Part shown: positions 49,146 to 60,557 of the stretch, one piece after another | Layout of the letters: each line of letters starts with the position of its first letter | How positions within the stretch are numbered: position 1 is the first letter of the stretch | Source: Himantopus leucocephalus | Lineage: Eukaryota > Chordata > Aves > Charadriiformes > Recurvirostridae | NCBI GenBank assembly: GCA_003993805.1 | Contig: RSEF01000020.1 | Coordinates: forward strand, 12,953,655 to 13,017,654 | DNA: 64,000 nucleotides | Reading direction: 5' to 3' | The notes under the pieces: model-generated | What the model saw: only the letters and a program-made list of their open reading frames with translations | Told to the model about the DNA's origin: nothing | The model's database searches: none | Position numbers and translations under genes: made by a program

Positions 49146-52100
49146 AGGGAAAAAAAAAATCTGTCTAGTTATTAACCACTAATTGCAAATAGTACTTACT
49201 AATTTTGAATAACAAATTTTGAGTAATTCAGATTTTTTTTTATGAACTGGACCAGATAGGAAAATAAATAATTTGCCTGGAATTGTTCAGCTCTGATAAC
49301 TGCCATTGTATAATATAAAATATAAATGTTATCCTGTGTAGTTAAGACAAAGATTTTTTTTAAAAGAAATCAGTCAACTGTACTTTAACTAAAAAAAAAA
49401 AACAAACACAAAAAACAACTGTTGGGAGGGTTTTATTGATGTTCTAGTTGATTGCGGTTGTTGATGATGAAATATATTTCATTTTATTGAAGAAAATTAA
49501 ATTGATTTTAATGAAGCAGAGCAGAGAGAACCCCAAAAGAAACAATTTTAGCTCTTCTCTATAATCATTTTTTTTTGCTGCTTTCTCTTCTATTTTTAAA
49601 ATTAGGATTTAAAAAATGAAAATCCTGATTAAATACATTTTTCAGTTTATCTGAGTGTTTAATTTGTTACACGTTGTGCAATCTTTTTATAGTTCTATGC
49701 AGCAAACCACCGTTTTAGGTCACTGAAGTCAGCTGGGCTCAGTGTGAGACCTGCCCATCTGATTCTCTTTGCAGGATCAGAGACAGTTTTTATCTGCGAT
49801 TGTGTCTCCGGGTTTCAAAGCACAAGCTAAAACGATAATTTTACAACTCTGGCACTTCCAGACTTGCTCAAGCAAAGAACACAATCTTTAAATCCAGCTG
49901 AATTCAACACTTGTATTTATTGACAAAGTGGCACCCGGCCAGAATTCTGAACACGTAACCTGTTTGGTCATAATGCTGCCTTTGTGAGGATATCTGAATT
50001 TCTGGAATTCAGGCCCACCAATTTGCTCAATGAACCAGAAAGCATTTCTATTTCTTGGCAGAAGGAATTAGGAAAAATTACCAGGCTTGCATTTTTTGGG
50101 GGTCTGTGATAAAATTCTTTTTGAACTTTATTCTTCTGAGCATTGGGTTGCTCCTGTACATTCCACTTGTCTATAGATGGCCACATTAGAAGAAATAAAA
50201 AAAACCCAGTACTGAAACAACAGCAAATATTGTAATTTCCTTGTTTCTTTCTCATAGAAATAACCTTAGAAAGGCTTCCTAAATAAAGATGGTGAGTAAT
50301 ACAGGGGATTTGTTCAGGAGATTTATACTGTATAACTGAAGAGACACTGAAAAGATCAGTACAGGATTTTTATGGCTTTTAAAATTATTCTTTCTCATTA
50401 TAAAGGTCTACAGAGTGGCAGTTGGCAAAAGGAGCATTGTTGACCTCGAATTTTTGTTTATTTTGAGAAGAACTAGGCACTTCTAAAATATTAAATATAA
50501 TTATATAGAATATAATATAGAATAGCATATTATATATAATAACATATAAAAAATAGAATAATATAGGTAATAATATATAAAATATTGCAAATAATTTATT
50601 CTCTTTGGGTTTTTTTTTGTTTGCTTGTGTTGTGTTTTGTTTTTTTAACAGCAACAAAGCTTTTGTCCTCTCTGAAGAAGTGTGAAAATGTTTATTGTAG
50701 TTTCTTGCATCACTTGAAGTGGCAGGACAGTTTGGACTTTGCCAGAATGTCCCTTCATTAACATGTAAGTTAATAATTTTTTTAAAGTGTTTAACAAAAT
50801 TAACACCATTTGTTGCATGCTATTTGGGTAAAAATCCCTTTCCTTCTCGACTCTTATCCTTTGGTCTTCTTGGCTATCATGATACTGTAACTTCATTAAG
50901 CCTCTGTCTACAAGAAAGCGTTCAGGTTTAGGAGTTGCATTTCTAAATAAAATTAGCGAGGAGGAGAAAAACCCTTTCAGCTTTCTTCTTAGAATATATT
51001 TTGTAATAAAAATGCCATATATCCTGCATGTATCCATTAAAATTAAGAAAAGAAAGCTTCTATATTACAACTGTCATAATCCTCATAGCTCTGTTCTTGA
51101 GTTGTACTGATAGATTTAGAGGTGCTTAGAAAAGGTCAATGGGCTTCTGATAACCCCAGTAACTCAGGCTGAGCCTTCAAACATGCAGTATGAATTGAAG
51201 AGATGTTTTGATAATGAACTGAGAAGCATTCCCCAAACTGTGAAGAATTGAACTCCTGAATAAATTAACTCACTGTTACCTGACAATCTGCTTGCATTGC
51301 ACAAAAGTCTGGTTGGAGCTGTAAATACTCCATGACAGCTTGTAGATGCTCCAATACAAAGAGTCCTGCAAGTTGGATGCAGAAGCCATGATCTAGTGAA
51401 TATGGGATGTCCGGCATTTGGGGAAGACTGGTTCCTATTCCTGGTTGTTATCTGACTTTTCACCTTCTGTTTGGTATCTGCATTTGGTTATGTGGATTTT
51501 CTCTACAAGTCATTTACCTGAATAGTGAAAGATTTGGGATAGCTCATGACTCTGATCAATCAAGTTCAGGGCTTTTAGAGGCTACCGTAGCATAAGTAGT
51601 AACCTAAACTGCTAGTGATACACAAGCCATTTCAAAGTGGTACACCAAGGAAATAATGCATCCTGCTATCTTCTTCCCAGTGGAGACGGGAGTTGGCCAC
51701 AGAGTACTCATGGCTCAGTAGCTGCCGCTGTTTTCTCTGCCATGTGAGAGGAGAAGTTTGGGAAGGAAGCATGTGTCAGTCATGCAAAACAGTGTAGCAC
51801 CATGTGCTTCTGGTCTTGTGGTCCAACACAATTATGGCCTTCAGAGAAAATAACTAAGTGAACTACACTTGGGAACTTCTTGGTTAGATGGTTGGGAAAA
51901 GCATCTCTAGCACAGCTGGCTGATAGAGGCTTTATTAGGTTTCATGGCAAAATTCTGATGGTCACAAATCTCTCTAATTTGGAATGGAACTAAAAACTAC
52001 TCCAAGATTTCCCATAGCATGGAAAAGCCTTGGCTGCTTCATGGCATCATGCCTGGAAAGCTGACAATAGGTTACCTGCCTTAGAAGTCCTTGGTTTCAT

Positions 52101-53480
52101 TTGTATGTGGCTACTGAGGATAAGAGCAAAGCATCTGACAGACACATTCACTCCTATCTAAGGCAAAAATTGCACCATTTCCATATGACATTTCAATTTA
52201 AACATATCAGCAAATATTGTCAGAGGCAAATGCTATGTCTCATTCTTATTTTTATTTTTTAAGCCTTTCACTTCCTCTTTTAGTTGTCTCCTCGGGCTTA
52301 TTTGTTCTAATACTGTTTTGTTACTGTATATTTCACATCCTTTTAAATGTAAATGGAAAGCCAAACACTACAGGTGGATGAATTGATTCTGAAGCAGTGA
52401 CAAAGATGCTGCAGTACCAGCTGTTTCAATAGATGTGTCTTCTCTTTTTTTTTTTTTTTAATTGTTGGTCACAAACCAGAAGCATACTGTTCCGGGTGCT
52501 GCTCCAAAAGCAACAATGCCTGTCCCCCTGTCCTTTGCATCCTCTCAGCTTCTGACCATAAATTTGAGCACTCTGGACAGCTGTGTGATGGCAGGAGTGT
52601 AAAAGAAGGCAAAGACTCCATAGAACAAGAACAAATCCACCACTTCAGATTTGAGTAAAAGAAAAACAACATTTGGAGTTTTTTTAAATTTGCCTTTATT
52701 TCCTTGTCTCTGCTTCTGTATCACTTCACTTCTCCATGTCTTGTGTCTGCCCTCTTTGGGTATTGCTTTTCAGTGTTAACCAACCTCTCACGTTGCTTTC
52801 TCACACCCTGCCGTCCCTCCCGCGCGGGGTGAGTGTACAGCCTGCCTTTGACAAGGCTACTGGTGTTGCTTCTCTGAGTAACCAAGGCGGGTAGTGTTGG
52901 TAATGTACGCTTTCTTTAGATACCACGTGAGCTAAGTACAGACTTTTGCGTAAGGCGTAGTTGTCCCACTCTGTCTCATTGAGTCACCTGTATTTACATT
53001 TCTGGTATAATGTGCCCAGATGACTATCTCATTTTAGAGTGCCAGACAGTGGCTTCTGCCCTGGGTGGTTTGAACTATTACTTTCTGACTCTGCAATACA
53101 GCTGGCATAAAACTGGCTTACCACTGGTATCCCTGTTTACCCTCGTTATTTCCATTTTAATAAAGAAATAAGGAAGCACCTGCCTGAAAGACCTGGTACA
53201 TGAATATGGAGCAGATCTCTGAGCAGAAATTTGATATGAAAGGCAGAATGAGGGATGCCCTATGAAGAGTGAGGAACAGGAGCAAGGTGTCCCGTTTAGC
53301 TAGCCATGCCCGGTAAAAGGTATCTGAAGAAAATCTTTTTTTTCCCCCCAGACTGACCACTGGATGCTTCATTGACCTGCATGAGGAGGGTGCGAAAGCT
53401 GTTTTCTCCAGGATCACAGGTGAATAGTTTCTATCCAAAGTCACTGTTGGGAACAAAGGCAGGGAAAAAAAAAACCACTC
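49146..53480. other. Intergenic AT-rich DNA without recognised genes
   Basis: No exon is recognised. The AT-only patch at 50484-50600 is low complexity. The antisense frame at 50645-51037 (130 codons) contains a hydrophilic stretch (LQYHDSQEDQRIRVEKERDF) that is mildly coding-like, but no family match or clear splice sites were seen. Confidence 0.5.
50484..50600. repeat. AT-rich low-complexity patch
   Basis: Nearly all A and T, built from AATATA, TATAAT and ATATAG words without a clean period. Confidence 0.85.
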
Positions 53481-53560
53481 TCACAGGATCACAGGGCTGT
53501 AGGATAATTCAGATTGGAAGGGACCCGAGAAGGCCATCTAGTCTAACCTCCTGCCATCAC
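53481..53560 (-). mobile_element. CR1 LINE 3' end fragment, antisense, avian type
   Basis: ACAGGATCACAGGGCTGTAG, then ATTCAGATTGGAAGGGACCC, then GGCCATCTAGTCTAACCTCC is the antisense of the CR1 3' end (ATAGAATGGTTTGGGTTGGAAGGGACC, GATCATCTAGTCCAACCCCC). Only about 80 bp remain, the usual severe 5' truncation of bird CR1 copies. It is the best-preserved mobile-element fragment here. Confidence 0.9.
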
Positions 53561-56500
53561 GTGAGTTCCCCTGTGTTTCTGTTACAGTCCTAATTAATGA
53601 ATAAATGGGACTCAGTTTACAGATGTACACCTGATTTATTTGCCAGAGAACTCTTGGGAGTGGCTTGTTCAGACTTCCAAAGACCAAGAGAAACACTGTA
53701 GTTGGCTGCTGGAAACAGATCGCTATTTAAATGTTAGCGTGACTCTAAACACTCCCTTGGAGGGCAGGCAGCCCAGCAAGCCAGGAGTAAATGACCCACT
53801 GGAGAACTGTTCTGGAAGTCTAGACGTGAGGTTTTGCTTCTACCATTAGTTATTCAGATTTATGACTGCAGTTCAATTATAAATTCAAAGCAGTTAGTGT
53901 AAATTTGTTGTGCTGCTGCACGCGTGCTGTGTCCTAGTTCAGTTTCGCAGATGGAGTAGAGGCAGGATGCTTCGGTTCTCCTCTTTGCCTTACATGTAAC
54001 ATCAAAGTGTACCTAGGTTTTCCTCAACTGTGCACAGATATATTCTTGCCACTTCCCTTGTGTTGGCACTGACACTTGTTTGTCATTTCAAGGAGCCTGA
54101 GTGTCAGAAAAAAATTGTTAGTATTTGTCTGGTTTAGCTCCCCAAACCAGACCTCTGCGGCCAGAGAAGCCGGCATGGCAGAGGGGAAGGGAGCTTGCAG
54201 TGGGGCGAGCCATTGCACTGGTTGAGCTGTAATGTCAGACTGAAGCCTTTGTTGATTTTTTTAGTTTAATGTGAGAGGCCCTCCCTGGAAAACTAAATTT
54301 GTATTGTTCGGTTGTTTGGCTCTCTTCCAATTATGCTGATTGTCTTTTATTGGACATTACAGATTTTAGCTGTACTTGATTAGAGCATTAGCTTGGCTTT
54401 TTTGACTAATGCTTACAGTTCTCACATGTTTTTCTCTGCCAGCTCAGCTAGCAGCAGCATGACACCAAGTGTCTGCATTTGTTCTTCCTAAGTAGCAATA
54501 TTCAAAGGAAAAAAAAAATCTTTGAAGCAACCTTCTCTTGCTTAATCTCATTTCTTGACTATATCCCTCTGAAGCTAAGACCAAAATCTGTATCTCAGAC
54601 CTTCTCCGTGTCTCATCTTACTGTGGTAGGAGGAGGCGAAGTAAATTAATGGACTGGGACTCCCAGGCTTGAGTTCCAAGCCCAGCCAGGCATACGAGCA
54701 GACATGCAGTGTGTGCTAGGGGAGAACCACACTACTACCCTACCTTGCCATGGGCATACACTGGCCAGGCGTCCCTGGGCTGCCTCCTGTTGTGCAACAG
54801 AGATCTGCTCTGAGCAACTCCGTGGCCAGTACTATAATTTAAAGCAGCACATAACCTGCCTAAAGACTTACTGGTGAAATACAACGAAGGAGCAATTGCT
54901 AGCTCCCTCTATGTACTTGCCCCTACACAGAGCAGAGGTCAGAAGTAGGAGAGAGTCAAGCTTATGGTTTTGATTTCATATTAAAATGTTTTATTATGGC
55001 TTCATTTCGTGTCCAGGGATCTACAGTTGAATCACACATCATTCAGCCTCTTAATTTCCTGTAATAAAAATATAAGTGCTCAGATAAAGAAGTTCAAAGA
55101 CCTTTTCCTGAAAACCATGGGGGTGAGGGAGAGAAAAATCTTCTCTACATTTCTTCCAGCTCTTAAACAGGTCTACAGTGTTAGATTATTTGTTTGCATG
55201 GTGCCCTTCATTGTCACCATCTTCCGATCAGAGGCTTTTGAAGTCTATACTTTAATATATTTAGTAACTTGACAAACTCCATTTGCTGAGCTGGCTGGAA
55301 GAGGTACATACCACTCGGTGTGAGTGGAGCTGCCTGCCTTCAGCGAGGCTGCGGCCCCACGGCGGGAGTCAGCCTAGGGACACCAGGAACTGCCTGATCT
55401 GTCACTCTGCATGTCTGCAACCTGCTGGGAAAGCATTTGGTCACCGCCTCGCTCAGACACGTGGACACTAGGCATTGCCCACTGAGAAAACAGGAGCTTT
55501 ATCCTAAGCTTGAATGACTGCAGAACTGAGGCAATGAGGAGTGCTTTGGACAGCCTCACGCTATACATACATCTGCTTACCTTAAATTGCTGTTTGCATA
55601 ACTGTCTGATTCGTCCAAAGGAGCAAGCCGTTATTGACTTCTGCTGAAATCAGAGATGCCTGTGATTTTGGAAAGGACAGGCGGTGCTCTGAGGAGCTTG
55701 CTTTCTCCGGCACAGGGATGCATTTGCCATGCCACCATTAGGCATAACGGCGTTCCGATTACTGAGAGCATCAAGAAGCCATTGGAGCCTTTCACAGGAT
55801 TAGTCTTATTGAAGACAGTCAGTCATGGGGTTAGTTTAACAGGAATGATAAACAAATTACTAAAAGTCTTTATTTCTACAGCGTTTTCTGCCTGTGTTCT
55901 CTAAATCCCGCAGAGGCCCCCATGAAACACCAACACAGTGACAAGGGAGCGGCAGCAAGCACAAAGCACGAATAAAGAGAATGCTAAAGCTGGGCTGCAT
56001 AACCCTGCTTGATGTGCGGTCTCCTCTGATATCACAAACTTTTTCTATTAGGAAAAAGAAGCCAGAAGCCTTTGCCTACCAAAAAAGAATCTTTGATCTA
56101 ACTCTTTTATGTTTCTCTCTCCCCCCCGCCACCAACCCCCCTTGCTAAAAGGAGCCATGCCAGCATTATAGAAATAGCATCTGCAAAACAATTTGCAAGC
56201 TGGCGTTGAATACATCTTGCTTTTCAAAAAGCAAATCCTTCACATAATGTCATGTGGTGATTTTTGTGATGTTGCATTTTTTAATGGCCTATGTGTAGAA
56301 GATAGATGTCAAAGACATCAACCCAACAAACAACTGTAAATATTTGCCTTGAGAAAGCATGTGGTATATCCTGTAATTCTTGGCTCAGCCTCTTAATCTG
56401 GAGGCAGCTTAATTAGTTGTTAGTGGACTAAAGCAAAGAAAATCTTTTAAAAATGAATTAAATAAACATCATGGGGATGGATTTTTATGAAGTGCTATAG

Positions 56501-56940
56501 TCCACAGTGGCTTTTGTAGAACCTAAGGGTGCTCATCACTTTGAAAACTGGGCCCTGAGCTCATAGTTTGAAAGTTAAAATTTTAGCATAGTTCTTGGCA
56601 CTACGTAAAATCACCCAGTTCAGGGGTTTCAGAAACAATTGGCAATGCACAGTCCCCTAATTCCATATTTATTTTCCTAAATACGAATTTCCTAAATACT
56701 GAATTCTCTTCAGCTTTTGCTGCTTTTTGGTCCTGAGGAGAAGATAATGTTTGGGCAGATGGAGGCAAGCCGATGGGGGGTTTCAGAAAAGAGTTCCCTT
56801 CTGTGAAAAACTCCAATGTCTCGACATTTGTTTTCATTCTAACAACATCCTTAAAGATATCTAAGGTTAGTGAATACACTAGCAATTCCATTGACATATG
56901 GTTCCAAAGAAAAGGTCTATTTTTTCCAGGGAGCTCTACA
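53561..56940. other. Intergenic DNA without recognised genes
   Basis: Apart from a SINE-like head at 54648-54720 there is nothing recognisable. The segments 54260-54440 and 56200-56480 have a dense, repeat-free texture with homeobox-like words and may be regulatory. An 8-bp perfect hairpin (TTGCTTTT, loop CA, AAAAGCAA) lies at 56217-56234. Confidence 0.5.
54648..54720 (+). mobile_element. Possible tRNA-derived SINE or MIR head
   Basis: GGACTGGGACTCCCAGGCTT followed by GAGTTCCAAGCCCAGCCA resembles the box B region of MIR and reptile tRNA-SINEs (GGAGCCAGGATTCCTGGGTTC, then CCCAGCTCTGCCA). The downstream body is not convincing. Confidence 0.4.
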
Positions 56941-57496
56941 AGTGTGAAAAAAGACCTAAGCATTATTGAGGACAGTTTAATGGGATCTCTATTCAGCATT
57001 CGGTCAGGATTTCAATTTCTTTTTTAAAATATTAGACCGTATAAGGAGTGCAATAGAAAATGAAATATAAAATGTTAATGGTGTGATGTCATCTGGAATA
57101 CTGTGTTCAATCTTATTTCAGCAAGAAGTACTTCATAAATAAAGGTGGCTAAGAGATGAGTGACATGTTTAAAATGGCTAAAGGAAATACTTTTTGCAGT
57201 GCAACACAAATATGCCATGGAACTTATTATCACAAGATGTTCTTGAAGCCAAAAAAAGTTAGACGTGTATCAGAAATAGCCATAGGTACATTAGATAGGG
57301 CAAGAAAAGAAATGATAGCTTCTCAAGCTCCAAGGCGTAAGACGCTCTTAACAGATGTGGGTTAGAAAACAAATCTGTTATTGATGGGGTCTTCCGCAAG
57401 ATCCTTGAATATCCCAAACATTACGTTGGCCAACATTAGGGAGGAGCTGCTTATCTAGCGAGGTCTTATTCAATATGGTGATTTCTGTACCTATAT
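56941..57496 (+). mobile_element. CR1 LINE relic, sense, end of ORF2 and 3' tail
   Basis: In order: AAAAAAGACCTAAGCATTAT, TAAGGAGTGCAATAGAAAAT, CATCTGGAATACTGTGTTCA, GGAAATACTTTTTGCAGTGC, CATGGAACTTATTATCACAA with GATGTTCTTGAAGCC, and finally TTCAATATGGTGATTTCTGT with ACCTATATG. Each has a counterpart in the same order in amniote CR1 (AATACTGTGTTCAGTTCTGG, AAGTACTTCTTCACACAACG, TGGAACTCATTGCCAGAGG, CAGTATGGCTGTTCTTATG). About 550 bp remain, covering the C-terminal end of the reverse-transcriptase reading frame and the 3' UTR, with many small indels. The frames on both strands here are broken and not functional. Confidence 0.8.
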
Positions 57497-58089
57497 GAAG
57501 TAGTAATTTCTTCAGATAAATGATATAATGAATTTACTTCATCTTGAGCAATTCTGCTTTTGATTAGCTGTGTAATTTTCCTAGTTGAGAGCCCAAGACG
57601 ACTGCAGCAAGACAGTTCTGGATTCATTTGTTATTATAGGAGTTTGTTCCCTGCAACCAAAAGGGGTTCAGGTCTTCGCTGGTGATTTACGGTGATATTG
57701 ACACAGAACAAGCTACTTCTGAGCACATGGGTTTTGTGGTGGCTTTTTGTTTCTCTTTTGAAAACAGAGACCATCACATTAAACCCTAATTTAAGAATTT
57801 TCACTAGCAGTTTTGCCTGTGCTGTTAACAAACTGTAGATGCAAATATTGTTCCCACTCCATGGCTCCTGAGGAGAGTGTTTCATTGATATGTTAATATC
57901 TTCTTTTCTCTTCTTTCCATGACCTAAGATCTAAACAGCCACAGTATTCGATACAGTACTTGCACGAAACAAAAGTAACATATCATTCTTAGTTAGAAAC
58001 TACGCTTTTTCTATAAATGTTTTCAGTAGGGACGGTTGGGCTAAGAAATATTTTAATGCGTGGGAGTTTTTGGACAATAATAAATAACA

Positions 58090-58126
58090 TTTTTATTTTT
58101 ATTTATTTTTATTTATTTTATTTTTA
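58090..58126. repeat. (TTTAT/TTTTAT)n low-complexity run
   Basis: T-runs of three to five separated by single A bases over 37 bp. Confidence 0.85.
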
Positions 58127-58503
58127 TGCAAAGTAATACCCTATTTGCAGCTGTGATGCTCATGTTGCTATTTGTCTATTGCCATTCTTACTAACATTAC
58201 AGTTAAAGTAGATGTAATACAAATCAGGACATAAATGTTATTTTTTGCCATAAGTCTCATAAGTTTGAAGTGTTAATATGTAGGAAAAAATCAACAATCA
58301 GAAAATAGGATGCTTACCACTGAAGAGAATTCCGGTGTTAGATTACACCGAGAAATAGGGTGGATAATTAGAAAGCAGTTATGTGCCCTGAGTGGGACAA
58401 AATATTTAGCTGGAATTTGGGAGACCCTGCATTGTTCAGAGTACAGAAGCTGCATGTGCCAACTATAAATTAATTAGAAATAGACTACTCCATAGAGTTT
58501 GTA

Positions 58504-58625
58504 ATCGGAGTTAGGAAGTCTCTGTTCTATTCGGTGTTACTGAATTGACTTGTGATCTTCAGAAAATCATGTAATCTGTGTTACTCTGTTTCTACCTCAG
58601 TCATGTGGACACTGGTAACTTCCTT
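58504..58625 (+). mobile_element. MIR-like SINE relic, sense
   Basis: TCGGAGTTAGGAAGTCTCTG, TTCTATTCGGTG, GACTTGTGATCTTCAGAAAA, CATGTAATCTGTGTTACTCT and TCTACCTCAG follow the MIR order (GGAGTCAGGA, TTCTATTCCTGG, GACTTGCTGTGTGACCTTGG, CACTTAACCTCTCTG, TTTCCTCA). It is diverged but collinear over 120 bp. Confidence 0.65.
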
Positions 58626-60456
58626 GATAAAACTGCTCTATTAACAAACTGTGCATAGCACCTTTTGAGGAACTGGCCTCTGCTGCCTGTGGTCAAAGCA
58701 GCTGACATAGAATAAAAATGCTGAAATTCAGTAGAGCTCTGGCTAAACAAAGACTCCCACCTTTCATGCATGCAGCTGAACAAATCAGTGGGAATGCTGA
58801 AATTTCCCCTCTGTAGGCAGATGCAGTAGATGACAATATGTTTCAAATTTTCCCAATGAAAATACCCCAAAATATTTTAGATAACAGGAAGTATTTCTTA
58901 GTCAGAAATCTTGCCCAGACGCCAAATAACTTTTAACAAATTATAATGCTACCCATTCTACAGTCATTGACACATACCCTAAACGTTTTTACTGTAAGTC
59001 ATTGCTTGAGGGGTTTTTGTGTGAGTTTGTGTGCAAGCACTCCAAATGAGTCATTAAGATACCGATTTAAAAAAAAAAAAAAGTGTCAAATCTCTCTAAA
59101 TGGTTTACAATGTGTGTCCGAAGTCTGTCTGAATCAAAACTATGAGCATGGCACCTATTTCAAACCTCCACTAGAGCTGAACAAGTGGAGCAATTGGTAT
59201 GAAAGAATTTTAAACTATGTAGAGCGAGTGATTCTCTCATCACATGCTCCTTGAAATCAGAATGAGAAATTTCTGCCTTAGATGTGGTTCTGCTTGGTCA
59301 ACAGATACAATAATTAAATTAAATTAAGTTTATCAATTAAGATAAATTTTTCACTGTAGAAGCCTCACATTGTGGTTGCATGAGCACTTTTACACTCATA
59401 TAAGCATATAAACACAGTTACCTATAATTGCCAATTTGGGGAATCAATAAAAAGTGTATCTGAACCAAGGTATAGCCGGTGGTTGGGATGGCACTGCAGA
59501 AGCAAGAGTATTGAAGGACCTCATCCCTGGACTGTGGCAGGTTTTCTTTTATGTGCTCTCTGAGCTGCCGGTCTGGGATAGCACCAAGCACTACCCGTTC
59601 AAAGCACAGATCCCCTTACAGCTTCACACACCGCCTTTCCCAGCAGGCTCTGATAGGCAGATGTAGCTCCATTGATTTTTTAGCAGTAAAAAAATAGCCC
59701 AGGATGAATTTGAGAATGCAATTATGTGAGGGTGTATTGTATATACAAGTGGAACATCCCAGTGTTTCCGTACCAGTTGAAGGGTTTTCAAAGCAGGTTG
59801 AGTATGTGTCCTTCCAGTGGGACAGATTTATCGGTGGTGCAATCTGTTTGATTTCATGAAAGCTATGACAGAGTAAGGTGTTGTCATGACCTGAAGCACA
59901 CTTATGTATATCTTGGGTCTCTATTACATGTCTTATTTATTCACGGTTTCACTTTCTGATATCCCAGCACAGAAGTGTTTCCTTGTGTATCCCAAAACTG
60001 AATTATCCTTCTTGTAATTGACAACAGCATTCTCAAGAAGCAGGCCATTTTTTTTTATGGAGTAGGCTTTTTTGCGAGAGGAGGTGTTCTTGAAAATATA
60101 CAATCCAAAGGATTACTCTTTCAGAAGTAGTGCCAGAAAGAATCATCACTTAACTGAACTTCAGGATTCATAAAGCAGAGCTCTGAATTGAGGCCCTTAA
60201 CTTTTTGATCCTGCACTGACCCACATTGTGTGTGCACAGCAAATATTTAGCTTATGTGATTCAGGTATGCAAAACCCTGTGAGCACTTTAGTGCTTGAAC
60301 ACTGGACAAGAAAGAAAAAAGAAACAAACAAAAAAAAAGCAGATCTGTATGAGCCAATAGTGTGACACAGCACAACTGACCAAACATGTTCCAATGCCTG
60401 TGCTGGGCTTTTGTCTCCCTGTGCTTACATGCAGTTATGTTCAACAGGGGTTATGG

Positions 60457-60557
60457 TTCTTCTTTTTCCTTTTTTTTTTTTCTTTTTCCCCCCCTTTTTT
60501 TCCTTNTTTCCTTTTTTTTTTTTTTTTTTCCCCCCCTTTTTTTCCTTTTTTTTTTTT
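60457..60557. repeat. 101-bp pure pyrimidine tract with internal 42-bp duplication
   Basis: Every base is T or C except the N at 60506. The block C7 T7 CC appears at 60488-60503 and again at 60530-60545, exactly 42 bases apart and on either side of the N. The tract generates artificial frames on both strands (poly-Phe/Pro, poly-Lys/Arg). Confidence 0.9.

Larger units (their letters stand above)
57497..60456. other. Intergenic DNA with one SINE relic
   Basis: No gene is recognised. It holds a T4-5A low-complexity run at 58090-58126 and the MIR-like copy at 58504-58625. Confidence 0.5.

Noticed and set aside
50645..51037. 130-codon minus frame with a hydrophilic stretch
   Set aside because: Mildly coding-like for about 40 residues, but no clear acceptor/donor pair and no family match. 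Kept as a note only.
56601..56999. 132-codon minus frame
   Set aside because: Its end overlaps the sense CR1 relic from 56941; no known CR1 product on that strand and no other match.
4215..60506. Ambiguous bases at 4215, 34612 and 60506
   Set aside because: All sit in or beside homopolymer runs, so they are sequencing or assembly uncertainty, not biology.
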